Below are positions 22,537 to 33,700 of a DNA stretch of 52,344 nt, one piece after another. The notes under the pieces were generated by a model. It was not told where the DNA came from, did no database searches, and saw only the letters and a program-made list of their open reading frames with translations. Position 1 is the stretch's first letter. Each line of letters starts with the position of its first letter. This DNA comes from Streptomyces himastatinicus ATCC 53653 (GTDB taxonomy: Bacteria > Actinomycetota > Actinomycetes > Streptomycetales > Streptomycetaceae): NCBI RefSeq assembly GCF_000158915.1, contig NZ_GG657754.1, positions 6,819,400 through 6,871,743 of the forward strand, in the 5' to 3' direction. Made by a program: the position numbers and the translations under genes.

Positions 22537-25500
22537 ATGGCGACTGCCAACGAAGCCAAGCTCCGCGAATATCTGAAGAAGGTCACCACCGATCTCACCG
22601 CCGCCCACCGGCGTCTCCAGGAGGTCGACGAACAGGCCCATGAGCCGATCGCGATCGTGGGCATGAGCTGCCGCTTCCCCGGCGGTGTCGACACCCCCGA
22701 GGAGCTGTGGCAGCTCATGGCCTCCGGTGGCGAGGCGCAGACGGCGTTCCCCGCCGACCGGGGCTGGGACCTCCAGAACCTGTTCGACGCGGACCCGGAC
22801 ACCCCGGACACCACGTACACCCGCGAGGGCGGATTCCTCGGCGACGCCACCCGGTTCGACGCGGCGTTCTTCGGGATCTCGCCGCGTGAGGCGATGGCGA
22901 TGGACCCGCAGCAGCGGCTGCTGCTGGAGACGTCGTGGGAGGCGTTCGAGCGGGCGGGCATCGACCCGGCCGCGCTGCGCGGCAGCCGTACCGGTGTGTT
23001 CGCGGGCATGAACGCCTCCGACTATCTGACGGTGGCGCTCGACGCGGACGACGACTTCGGCGGACACCTGGGCACGGGCAACGCCAGCAGCGTCGTCTCC
23101 GGCCGCCTCTCGTATGCCTTCGGCCTGGAGGGCCCGGCCGTCACCGTGGACACGGCCTGCTCCGCGTCCCTGGTGGCGCTGCACCTGGCGGTGCAGTCGC
23201 TGCGGCTGGACGAGTGCTCGCTCGCGCTGGCGAGCGGTGTGCATGTGATGTCCACGCCGGGTCTTTTCATCGAGTTCAGCCGTCAGCGCGGGCTGTCCAA
23301 GGACGGCCGCTGCAAGGCGTTCTCGGCCGACGCCGACGGCTTCGGCCCGGCCGAGGGCGTGGGCGTCCTGCTGCTGGAGCGGCTGTCGGACGCGCGGAAG
23401 AACGGCCACCAGGTGCTCGCGGTCGTCCGCGGCTCGGCGGTCAACCAGGACGGTGCGTCCAACGGCCTCACCGCGCCCAACGGCCCGTCCCAGCGGCGCG
23501 TCATCCAGCAGGCACTGGCCAACGCGCGGCTGTCCGGCGCCGACGTGGACGTGGTCGAGGCGCACGGCACGGGTACGTCGCTGGGCGACCCGATCGAGGC
23601 GCAGGCGCTGCTCGCCACCTACGGCGCGGACCGGCCCGAGGAACTGCCGCTGCTGCTGGGGTCGGTGAAGTCCAACATCGGCCACACCCAGGGCGCCGCG
23701 GGTATCGCGGGCGTGATGAAGATGGTGCTGGCCATGCGGCACGGTGTGGTGCCCGAGTCGCTGCACATCGCCGAACCGTCCCCGCACATCGACTGGTCCT
23801 CGGGCGCGGTCTCGCTGGTCAGGTCGGCCACGCAGTGGCCCGAGACGGGCCGTCCGCGCCGCGCGGGCATCTCCTCGTTCGGCTTCAGCGGCACCAACGC
23901 GCACACCATCATCGAGCAGGCGCCCGCCGAGGAGCGGGAGCCGGTCGAGCTGGTGGCGAAGCAGCCCGGCGTGGTGCCGTGGGTGGTGTCCGGCAAGAGC
24001 GAGGCGGCGCTGCGCGCCCAGGCCCGGCGGCTGCTGGACCGCCTCCACGACGAACCCGCGCTGCGCCCGGTGGACATGGGCCTGTCGCTGGCGACGACCC
24101 GCGCCGCGCTGGACGTACGCGGTGTCGTCCAGGGCCGGGACCGCGACGAACTGATGGCCGGGCTGACGGCGCTGGCCGACGGCGGCATGGCGGCGGGCGT
24201 CGAGCGGGGTTCCGTCGTCGCAGGTCAGACGGCGTTCGTCTTCCCGGGGCAGGGGTCCCAGTGGGTGCGGATGGGCGTGGGTCTCATGGACGCCTCGCCG
24301 GTGTTCGCCGCCCGTATCGATGAGTGCGCCGCCGCGCTCGCCGAGTTCACCGACTGGTCGCTGGTCGATGTGCTGCGCGGGGTGGACGGGGCGCCGTCGC
24401 TGGACCGGGTGGACGTGGTCCAGCCGGTGCTGTTCGCCGTGATGGTGTCCCTGGCGGAGCTGTGGCGCACACTCGGCGTCGAACCGGCCGCCGTGGTCGG
24501 CCACTCGCAGGGCGAGATCGCCGCCGCGTGCGTGGCGGGCGTTCTGTCGCTGAAGGACGCGGCGCGCGTGGTGGCGTTGCGCAGTCAGGCGATCGGCCGG
24601 GTGCTGGCGGGCAAGGGCGGCATGGTGTCGCTGGCGCTGCCGGTGTCCGAGGTACGGGAGCGGATCGCCGCGTGGGGCGAGGAGCGCATCTCGGTGGCGG
24701 CCGTCAACGGCCCGTCGGCCGTGGTGGTGTCGGGCGAACCGGCGGCGCTGGACGAACTGCTGGCCTCGTGCGAGGCGGACGAGGTGCGGGCGCGCCGGGT
24801 GCCGGTGGACTACGCCTCGCACTCCGCGCAGGTGGAGTTGCTGCGCGACGAACTCCTCACGCTGCTGGCCCCCGTACAGCCCAGGACCGCGCGGGTGCCG
24901 TTCCTGTCGACGGTGACGGGGGAGTGGGTCGAGGGTCCGGAGCTGGGCGCCGAGTACTGGTTCACCAACCTCCGTCGCACGGTCGAGTTGGAGAACGCCG
25001 TCCGCCGTCTGCTGGACGAGGGCTTCGGCGTGTTCATCGAGTCCAGCGCCCATCCGGTGCTGACGATGGGTGTGCAGGACACCGCCGAGGACGCCGGTGT
25101 GGACGCCGCCGCGATCGGTTCGCTGCGCCGCGACGAAGGCGGTCTCGACCGCTTCTGGGCGTCGGTCGGCGAGGCGTGGTCGCGCGGCGTCGCCGTGGAC
25201 TGGCACGCGGTGTTCGACGGTACGGGAGCCCGCCGTATCGAACTGCCCACGTACGCCTTCCAGCAGCAGCGCTACTGGCCGGAGGCCGGGCCGGGGCGCG
25301 CGGCGGGGGAGACCCGGCACGATGCCGTGGAGGCCAAGTTCTGGGCGGCGGTGGAGGCCGAGGACTGGCAGGCCCTGGCCGCCGAGCTGACCGTCGACGG
25401 CGACCAGCCGATGAGCGCCGTCCTGCCCGCCCTCGCGTCGTGGCGCAAGCAGGCCCGCGAGCAGTCCACCGTGGACGGCTGGCGCTACCGCGTGACGTGG

Positions 25501-27504
25501 CGGCCGCTCGCCGAGGCGCGGTCCGCGCGCCCGGGCGGCAGCTGGCTCGTCGTCGCGGCCAGCACCGACGACGCGTGGACGGCCGCCGTGACCGGCGCGC
25601 TGACCGGGCGCGGTGCCGCCGTCCAGCAGATCGTGGTGAAGCCCGGCACCGATGGCCGCGAGCAGCTCGCCGAGTGGGTGCGTACCGCGCTCGCGGAGGC
25701 CGATGGTGAGTTCACCGGAGTGCTGTCGCTGCTCGCCCCGGCCGGGGAAGGCGGTGACGCGGGGAACGCTGGCCTGCCCGCCGGAGCCGCCGCCCAGCTC
25801 GCCCTGATCCAGGCGCTCGGTGACGCCGGGGTCGGCGCCCCGCTGTGGTGCCTGACGCAGGGCGCCGTCTCCACTGGCGGCGACGACCGGCCGGAATGCC
25901 CCGAACAGGCCCTCGTCTGGGGCCTGGGCCGGGTGGCCGCGCTGGAGCACCTGGAGCGCTGGGGCGGTCTGGTCGACCTGCCCCGGGCGCCCGACGAGCA
26001 GGCGCTGTCCCGGCTCATGGGGGTCCTCGCCGCCGAGCACGACGAGGACCAGGTGGCGATCCGTGAGGCGGGCGTCTTCGGGCCCCGGCTGGTGCGCGCC
26101 CCGCTCGCCGACACGCCCCCCGTACGCTCCTGGAAGCCCTCCGGCACCACACTGGTCACCGGCGGTACGGGACGCCTCGGCGCGGAGGTCGCCCGCTGGC
26201 TGGCCCGCAACGGCGCCGAACACCTGGTGCTGGCGAGCCGCCGGGGCGCGGACGCGCCCGGCGCGGTGGAGCTGGAGGCCGAACTGACCGGGCTCGGCGC
26301 CAAGGTCACCCTCGCCGCCTGCGATGTGACCGACCGCGCCGCGCTCGCCGACACCCTCGCCGCCATCCCGGCCGACCAGCCGCTGACGGCCGTCATGCAC
26401 ACCGCCGCGGTCATCGAGGACGGGGTGATCGAGGGGCTGACCCCGGATCAGGCCGAGCGCGTACTGCGGCTCAAGGTGGACGCCACGCGCCATCTGCACG
26501 AGCTGACGCGGGAGCTGGACCTGACCGCATTCGTGCTGTTCTCGCACTTCTCCGCCACGTTCGGCGCACCAGGGCAGGGCAACCAGGCGCCCGGTAACGC
26601 GTTCCTGCACAGCTTCGCCGAGCAGCGCCGCGCGGACGGGCTGCCCGCCACCACCGTGTCCTGGGGCCCGTGGGGCGACGGCGGCACGGTCGACGGCGCC
26701 ACCGGCGACCGGATGCGCCGCCACGGCATCAACGAGATGGCGCCGCTGCCCGCCACCGCCGCGCTCCAGCACGCCCTGGACCGGGACGAGACGGCGCTCA
26801 CCGTCATCGCCATGGACTGGCGCCGCTTCACCCTCGCCTTCACCGCCGACCGGCCGCGGCCGCTGCTGGACGAACTGTCCGAGGCGCGCGAGGTCGTGGC
26901 GGAGATGCGGGCCGACGCGGCCGACGAGGCCGCCGCCGGGGAGGCGCTGGCCGGTCAGCTCGCGGCGCTGCCGGAGACCGAGCGGGAGCGGGTGCTGCTG
27001 GAACTGGTCCGCGGCGCGGTCGCCGCCGTGCTGGGGCACTCCGGGGCCGAGGCGATCGAGGCGGGCCGGGCGTTCAAGGACCTGGGCTTCGACTCGCTCA
27101 CCGCGGTCGAACTCCGCAACCGGCTGGGCGCGGCCAGCGGACTCAAGCTGCCGCCGACCCTCATCTTCGACCACCCGACCCCGGCCGCCGTGGCGGCCCA
27201 TATGCGGGCCGAGATCGCGCCCGACGCGGCGGCCACCGGCGCCCCGGTGCTCGAAGAACTCGACAAGCTCGAGACGGTGCTCGCCGACAGCGCACCCGAC
27301 AACATCACCCGGGCGCGCATCACCATGCGCCTCCAGTCGCTGCTGGCGAAGTGGAACGAGTCGGACGACACGGCGGCCCCGGCCGAGCCCGCGGCGGCCC
27401 CGTCCGAGGCCCTCGCCCAGGGCGCGGCCGACGCCGATCAGCTCCAGTCGGCCAGCGACGAAGAGCTGTTCGCATTCATCAACAAGGGTCTGGGAAGGGC
27501 ATGA
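22537..27504 (+). CDS. Gene B: single-module PKS, M5, KS-AT(methylmalonyl)-KR(inactive)-ACP
   Basis: An intact 1655-residue PKS. N-terminal docking helix (residues about 1-33, coiled-coil-like). KS about 22642-23930 with Cys 23158-23160 in TACSAS. AT about 24229-25130: GHSQGE (Ser 24505-24507) and YASHS (from 24811) mark methylmalonyl-CoA, unlike all other ATs here. A dimerization-element-like linker lies at about 25320-25470. KR core about 26140-26690 keeps the nucleotide loop GGTGRLG, but the LDD motif reads IED, the catalytic Ser is His (26545-26547) and the catalytic Tyr is Gln (26584-26586), so it should not reduce. ACP Ser 27094-27096. The C-terminal docking region ends SASDEELFAFINKGLGRA. 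Predicted output is a 2-methyl-3-keto thioester passed to gene C. The protein is unbroken, so the KR changes are not frameshift artefacts. Confidence 0.96.
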   Translation: MATANEAKLREYLKKVTTDLTAAHRRLQEVDEQAHEPIAIVGMSCRFPGGVDTPEELWQLMASGGEAQTAFPADRGWDLQNLFDADPDTPDTTYTREGGFLGDATRFDAAFFGISPREAMAMDPQQRLLLETSWEAFERAGIDPAALRGSRTGVFAGMNASDYLTVALDADDDFGGHLGTGNASSVVSGRLSYAFGLEGPAVTVDTACSASLVALHLAVQSLRLDECSLALASGVHVMSTPGLFIEFSRQRGLSKDGRCKAFSADADGFGPAEGVGVLLLERLSDARKNGHQVLAVVRGSAVNQDGASNGLTAPNGPSQRRVIQQALANARLSGADVDVVEAHGTGTSLGDPIEAQALLATYGADRPEELPLLLGSVKSNIGHTQGAAGIAGVMKMVLAMRHGVVPESLHIAEPSPHIDWSSGAVSLVRSATQWPETGRPRRAGISSFGFSGTNAHTIIEQAPAEEREPVELVAKQPGVVPWVVSGKSEAALRAQARRLLDRLHDEPALRPVDMGLSLATTRAALDVRGVVQGRDRDELMAGLTALADGGMAAGVERGSVVAGQTAFVFPGQGSQWVRMGVGLMDASPVFAARIDECAAALAEFTDWSLVDVLRGVDGAPSLDRVDVVQPVLFAVMVSLAELWRTLGVEPAAVVGHSQGEIAAACVAGVLSLKDAARVVALRSQAIGRVLAGKGGMVSLALPVSEVRERIAAWGEERISVAAVNGPSAVVVSGEPAALDELLASCEADEVRARRVPVDYASHSAQVELLRDELLTLLAPVQPRTARVPFLSTVTGEWVEGPELGAEYWFTNLRRTVELENAVRRLLDEGFGVFIESSAHPVLTMGVQDTAEDAGVDAAAIGSLRRDEGGLDRFWASVGEAWSRGVAVDWHAVFDGTGARRIELPTYAFQQQRYWPEAGPGRAAGETRHDAVEAKFWAAVEAEDWQALAAELTVDGDQPMSAVLPALASWRKQAREQSTVDGWRYRVTWRPLAEARSARPGGSWLVVAASTDDAWTAAVTGALTGRGAAVQQIVVKPGTDGREQLAEWVRTALAEADGEFTGVLSLLAPAGEGGDAGNAGLPAGAAAQLALIQALGDAGVGAPLWCLTQGAVSTGGDDRPECPEQALVWGLGRVAALEHLERWGGLVDLPRAPDEQALSRLMGVLAAEHDEDQVAIREAGVFGPRLVRAPLADTPPVRSWKPSGTTLVTGGTGRLGAEVARWLARNGAEHLVLASRRGADAPGAVELEAELTGLGAKVTLAACDVTDRAALADTLAAIPADQPLTAVMHTAAVIEDGVIEGLTPDQAERVLRLKVDATRHLHELTRELDLTAFVLFSHFSATFGAPGQGNQAPGNAFLHSFAEQRRADGLPATTVSWGPWGDGGTVDGATGDRMRRHGINEMAPLPATAALQHALDRDETALTVIAMDWRRFTLAFTADRPRPLLDELSEAREVVAEMRADAADEAAAGEALAGQLAALPETERERVLLELVRGAVAAVLGHSGAEAIEAGRAFKDLGFDSLTAVELRNRLGAASGLKLPPTLIFDHPTPAAVAAHMRAEIAPDAAATGAPVLEELDKLETVLADSAPDNITRARITMRLQSLLAKWNESDDTAAPAEPAAAPSEALAQGAADADQLQSASDEELFAFINKGLGRA

Positions 27505-27518
27505 CGAGAATTCTGCTA

Positions 27519-27547
27519 TTGACGTCGTTCTCGATGTCGGACAGGAT
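27519..27547 (+). promoter_or_regulatory. Candidate sigma-HrdB-like promoter upstream of gene C
   Basis: TTGACG (27519-27524) is separated by 17 nt from CAGGAT (27542-27547), close to the housekeeping actinomycete pattern TTGAC-N17-TAGRRT. It would give a leader of about 210 nt containing the 27582-27631 hairpin. A weaker pair, TTGTCG (27638) with TAGCCT (27662), lies after the hairpin. Motif matching only. Confidence 0.3.
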
Positions 27548-27581
27548 TTTCCTCACCCTTGAATAGAGTTCTCCAATACCG

Positions 27582-27631
27582 GCTGCCCCCTATCGGGTTC
27601 CCTGGGTCACCAGGGGGTCATAGGGGGCAGC
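27582..27631 (+). terminator. Strong nested hairpin between genes B and C (terminator or attenuator)
   Basis: A perfect 12-bp outer stem, GCTGCCCCCTAT (27582-27593) with ATAGGGGGCAGC (27620-27631), encloses a second 6-bp stem CCCTGG/CCAGGG (27600-27605 / 27610-27615) with loop GTCA. No U-tract follows, which is common for actinomycete terminators. Because a candidate promoter lies upstream, it could equally act as an attenuator or operator for gene C. Confidence 0.6.
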
Positions 27632-27646
27632 TAGGGGTTGTCGGGA

Positions 27647-27656
27647 GGGTTAACCC
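27647..27656. promoter_or_regulatory. Palindrome GGGTTAACCC in the B-C gap
   Basis: A perfect 10-bp palindrome 16 nt after the hairpin, in the only AT-richer intergenic stretch of the window. It may be a protein-binding site; no regulator is encoded here to assign it to. Confidence 0.25.
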
Positions 27657-27765
27657 GCACATAGCCTCTCGTGGAGAAGTCGACTAATTGGTTGTTGGTT
27701 ACCGGCTCCCCTGTGAGGATCTGTGGAGCATTTCCGATGCCGTCTGCCGTAAATGGATTGCGTAA

Positions 27766-30700
27766 ATGGCGAATGAAGAGACGCTGCGGGACTACCTCAA
27801 GCTGGTAACGGCGGATCTGCATCAGACTCGCCTCCGCCTGCAAGAGGCCGAGGCGAAGAACCACGACCCCATCGCCATCGTGGGGATCGGCTGCCGTTAT
27901 CCCGGAGGCGTCCGGTCGCCCGAGGACCTGTGGCGCATCGTCAGCGAAGGCGTCGACGCGGTCAGCGACTTCCCGGTCGACCGCGGGTGGAATGTCGACA
28001 GGATGTACCACCCGGACCCGGACCACCCCGGCACCAGTTATGTGCACGAGGGCGGATTCGTCGACGGAATCGCCGACTTCGACCCGTCGCTGTTCGGCAT
28101 CAGCCCCCGTGAAGCGCTCGGCATGGACCCCCAGCAGCGGCTGCTGCTGGAAACCTCCTGGGAAGCCTTCGAGCGGGCCGGAATCGACCCGCTTTCGGCG
28201 CGCGGCAAGCAGGTCGGCGTCTTCGTCGGCACCAGCAATCACGACTATCTCGGGGCGATCCTCAGCTCCAACGAGAACTTCGAGGGCTACTTCGGTACGG
28301 GCAACGCCGCGAGCGTCGCCTCCGGCCGCCTCTCGTACACCTTCGGCTTCGAGGGCCCGGCGGTCACCGTCGACACCGCCTGCTCTTCGTCGCTGGTGGC
28401 GCTCCACCTCGCCGTCCAGGCGCTGCGCCAGGGCGAATGCTCGCTCGCCCTGGCCGGCGGCGCGACCCTGATGTGCGCGCCCGGCGTCTTCGTCGACTAC
28501 AGCAAGATGCGCGGGCTGGCCCTCGACGGCCGCTCCAAGCCCTTCGCCCCGGAAGCCGACGGCTTCTGCCTCGGCGAGGGGGTCGGCATTCTGCTGGTCG
28601 AGCGGCTGTCGGACGCCCAGCGCAAGGGCCACCCGGTGCTCGCCGTGGTCCGGGGCTCCGCCGTCAACCAGGACGGTGCCAGCAACGGCCTCACCTCCCC
28701 CAACGGCCCCTCGCAGCAGCGCGTCATCCTCCAGGCGCTCGCCAATGCCCGGCTCTCCCCGGACCAGGTCGACGCCGTCGAGGCACACGGCACCGGCACC
28801 GCCCTGGGCGACCCGATCGAGGCGCAGGCGCTGCTTGCCACGTACGGCCAGGACCGGCCCGTGGGCAAGCCGCTGCTGATCGGCTCCATCAAGTCCAACA
28901 TCGGCCACGCCCAGGCGGGCGCCGGTGTCGGCGGCGTCATCAAGATGGTCATGGCCATGCGCCACGGGGCGCTGCCCAAGACCCTCCACCTCACCGAGCC
29001 CACCCCGCACGTCGACTGGACCGCCGGGGACGTCGAACTGCTCACCGCCACCCGCGAGTGGGCGCACGACCCGGAGAGCGCCGAGCCGCGCCGCGCGGGT
29101 GTGTCGTCGTTCGGCATGAGCGGCACCAATGTGCACACCATCCTGGAGGAGGCCCCCGCCCCGGCCGCTCCCAAGGACCTGGTGGCCGAGCCCGTGGCGG
29201 CCCGGGAGACGCTGACACCGGTCGCGCTGTCCGGCAAGAGCCAGGACGCGCTGCGCGCCCAGGCCGCCCAGCTCCACGCGCACCTCACCGCCCGCCCCGG
29301 CCACCGCCCCGCCGACATCGGCTACTCGCAGGCCGTCACCCGCGCCGCCCTCGACCGCCGCGCCGTGGTCGCCGCGGCCGACCGGGACGAACTGCTCGCG
29401 GGCCTCGCGGCGCTCGCCGAGGGCCGCCACCACCCCGAGGTCACCGAGGGCCTGGCCGTCGAGGGCAACGTCGCGTTCCTCTTCACCGGCCAGGGCAGCC
29501 AGCGGCTCGGCATGGGCCGCGAACTGTACGAGACCCACCCGGTGTTCGCCGAGGCGCTGGACGCGGTCTGCGCCCAGCTCGACCGCTTCCTCGACCGGCC
29601 GCTGAAGGACGTGCTGTTCGGCGACGACGCCGCGGCGCTCGACCGGACCGGCTACACCCAGCCCGCGCTGTTCGCGGTCGAGGTGGCGCTGTTCCGCCTG
29701 GTCGAGTCGTGGGGTCTGAAGCCCGACTTCCTCTCCGGCCACTCCATCGGCGAGATCGCCGCCGCCCACGTGGCCGGGGTGCTGTCCCTCACCCACGCGT
29801 CCGCCCTGGTGGCCGCGCGCAGCCAGCTGATGCAGCAACTCCCCGGCGGCGGCGCGATGATCGCCGTGCAGGCGTCCGAGGACGAGGTGACGCCGCTCCT
29901 GACCGAGCGTGTCTCGATCGCCGCTGTGAACGGCCCGACGTCGGTGGTCATCGCGGGCGACGAGGACGCGGCTGCCGCCATCGCCGCGTCGTTCGAGGCG
30001 CAGGGCCGCAAGACCAAGCGGCTCACGGTCAGCCACGCGTTCCACTCCCCGCACATGGACGCGATGCTGGACAACTTCCGCCAGGTCGCCCATCGCCTCA
30101 CCTACGAGGCCCCGCAGATCCCCATCGTCTCCAACCTCACCGGCGACCTGGTGAGCGCCGACGAGATCACCACCCCCGAGTTCTGGGTCCGCCACGTCCG
30201 CGAGGCCGTCCGCTTCCTCGACGGCGTGCGCCGCCTCGAGGACCTCGGCGTGACCACCTTCGTCGAACTGGGCCCCGACGGGGTGCTCTCGGCGATGGCG
30301 CAGGAGTGCGTGACCGAGGCGAAGACCAGGACGTTCGCGTTCCTGCCCGCCCTGCGCCCCGGCCGCAACGAGTCCCGCACCGCCCACCAGGCGCTCGCCC
30401 ACGCCCACGTCCGCGGCGTCCCGGTCGACTGGAACACGTACTACGCGGGCACCGGCGCCCGCCGCGTCGAGCTGCCCACCTACGCCTTCCAGCGGCAGCG
30501 CTACTGGCCCGCCAACCCGTTCTCGTACGGGGAGGAGTCCGCCGCCGAGACGAGCGCACCGGCCGTCGCCGACGCCCGGTTCTGGGAGGTCGTCCACAGC
30601 GAGGACCTGGCCGCCCTGGTCGACACCCTCGGGCTCGACGGCGACCAGCCGCTCAGCGAGGTGCTGCCCGCGCTGTCCGCGTGGCGCCACCGCAACCACG

Positions 30701-33700
30701 TCGACACCACCGTCAACGGCTCGCGCTACCGCACCACCTGGAAGCCGCTGCCGTCGTTCCAGGCCACACCGCTCACCGGTACCTGGCTCGTCGCCACCCC
30801 CGCCGGACACGACGAACACCCCTGGGTCGCCGGGCCGCTGCGGGCCCTGGCCGAACGCGGCATACGCGTCCACCAGATCACCGTCGACGGCACCACCGAC
30901 GACCGCGCCACGGTCGCCGAACACCTCCGCGCCGCCGAGCAGGACGCGCGCGTCGACGGCGTGCTGTCCCTCCTCGGCCTCGACGAGCGCCCCCACGCCG
31001 CGCACCCCGCGCTCACCGCCGGACTCGCGGGCACCCTCGCCCTCGTCCAGGCCCTCGGCGACGCCGGTACGGACGCGCCCCTGTGGTCCGCCACCCGGGG
31101 CGCCGTCTCCGTCAGCCGCTCCGACCGGCTCACCAGCGCCGCCCAGGCCCAGATCTGGGGCCTGGGCCGCACCGTCGCCCTCGAACAGCCCGACCGCTGG
31201 GCCGGGTCGATCGACCTCCCCGAGACCGCCGACGACCGCGCCCTCGCCCGGCTCGCCGACATCCTCGCCGGACCCGCCGCCCTCCGCGACGAGGACCACC
31301 TCGCGATCCGCCCCCAGGGCGTCCACGCCCGCAGGCTGGCCCGCGCACCGCACCACGAGACCACCGGCGACGGCTGGTCCACCCACGGCACCGCACTGAT
31401 CACCGGCGGCACCGGCGCCCTCGGCGCCCACGTCGCCCGCTGGCTGGTCGCCCACGGCACCCGGCACGTGCTGCTCGCCGGACGCCGCGGCCCCGACGCC
31501 CCCGGCGCGAACGACCTGGCCAACGAACTCACCGCCCAGGGTGCCGAGGTCACCATCGCCGCCTGCGACGTCGCCGACCGCGACGCCCTCGCCGCGCTCC
31601 TCGCGACCGTACCGGCGGAACACCCGCTGACCACCGTCGTCCACGCCGCCGGTGTGCTGGACGACGGCGTACTCGACGCGCAGACCCCGCAGCGCATGGC
31701 CGACGTGCTGCGCGCCAAGGCCGACGCCGCACGCCACCTGGACGAGCTGACCCGCGGACACGACCTGTCCGCCTTCGTGCTGTTCTCCTCCATGGCCGCC
31801 ACCTTCGGCGCCGCCGGCCAGGCCAACTACGTGGCCGCCAACGCCTACCTCGACGCGCTCGCCGAACAGCGCCGCGCCGAGGGCCTGCCCGCCACCTCCC
31901 TCGCCTGGGGCGCCTGGGCCGAGGGCGGCATGGCCACCGACGAACTCGTCGCCGAACGCCTCCGGCAGTCCGGGCTCCCCGCCCTCGACCCGGAAGCCGC
32001 CACCACCGCCCTGGGCGCCGCGCTCGACCTGGGCGAGACCTTCTCCCTCGTCGTGGACATCGACTGGGACCGCTTCGCGCCCGGCCTCACCGCCAACCGC
32101 CCGAACCCGCTGATCGCCGACCTCCCCGACGCCCGGCGCGCCCTCGACGCGGCCCGCGCCGCCGCCCAGGCCACCCCCGGCGCCACGCAAGGCGACCCGT
32201 CGTCGCTGGCGCGGGAGCTGGCCGGTGCCGCGACCGACGAGGAACGCGACCAGCTCACCCTGGACTTCGTCCGCACCCAGGTGGCCGTCGTCCTCGGCCA
32301 CCCCGGGCCGGACTCGGTGGAACCCAGCCGCGCCTTCCGGGACCTCGGCTTCGACTCGCTCACCGCGGTCGAGATCCGCAACCTGCTCGGCACGCTCACC
32401 GGGCTGCGGCTGCCCGCCACCATCATCTTCGACTACCCGACCCCGATCGCCCTCGCCGACCACCTCCAGGCCGAACTCATCGGCTCGCGCCCGGCCGTCA
32501 CCGGTGCGTCGTCCGTGGGCGTGGCCGTCGACGACGACCCGATCGCGATCGTCGGCATGAGCTGCCGCTTCCCGGGCGGTGTCCGCACCCCCGAGGAGCT
32601 GTGGCGGCTGCTGTCCTCCGGACAGGACGCGGTGACGGACTTCCCGGCCGACCGCGGCTGGGACATCGAGTCGCTGTACGACCCGGAGTCCGCCTCCGAG
32701 CACACCAGCTATGTGCGCGAGGGTGGATTCCTCGCGGACGCCGCCGAGTTCGACCCCGTCTTCTTCGGGATCTCGCCGCGCGAGGCCATGGCGATGGATC
32801 CGCAGCAGCGGTTGCTGCTGGAGACGTCGTGGGAGGCGTTCGAGCGGGCGGGCATCGACCCGACGACGCTGCGCGGTCAGCAGGTCGGCGTCTTCGCCGG
32901 TACGAACGGCCAGGACTACCTGCCCGTGATCCTGTCCGCCCCCGATGGGTCGGAAGGCTTCATGGGGACGGGCAACGCGGCCAGTGTGATGTCCGGCCGC
33001 GTGTCGTACGCGCTGGGGCTCGAGGGCCCGGCGGTGACGGTCGACACGGCGTGCTCCTCGTCGCTCGTCGCGCTGCACTGGGCGATTCAGGCGTTGCGGG
33101 CGGGGGAGTGCTCCCTCGCCCTGGCCGGTGGTGTGACGGTGATGTCGACGCCGGGTTCGTTCGTGGACTTCAGCCGTCAGCGGGGGCTTGCGGCGGATGG
33201 TCGTATCAAGGCTTTCGCGGCCGGTGCGGATGGCACCGGTTGGGGCGAGGGCGTGGGCATGCTGCTCGTGGAGCGGCTGTCCGAGGCCCGGCGCAACGGC
33301 CACCCCGTGCTCGCCGTCGTCCGTGGCTCGGCCATCAACCAGGACGGTGCGAGCAATGGTCTGACGGCGCCGAACGGCCCGTCGCAGCAGCGCGTCATCC
33401 GGCAGGCGCTCGCTGGTGCGGGGCTGTCCGCCGCCGAGGTGGACGCGGTCGAGGCGCACGGTACGGGCACCCGGCTGGGCGACCCGATCGAGGCACAGGC
33501 GCTGCTCGCCACGTACGGCCAGGACCGCGAGGCCGACGTGCCCCTGTGGCTGGGCTCCATCAAGTCCAACTTCGGCCACACGCAGGCCGCCGCGGGTGTC
33601 GCGGGCGTGATGAAGATGGTGCTGGCGTTGCAGCACGGGGTGCTGCCGCAGACCCTCAACGTCGACGAGCCGACGCCCGAGGTCGACTGGTCGGCGGGCG

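Noticed and set aside
27631..27648. PAS-LuxR type operator (CTAGGGG...CGGGAG) in the B-C gap
   Set aside because: Only one half-site resembles the CTVGGGAWWTCCCBAG consensus; the second half does not pair with it.
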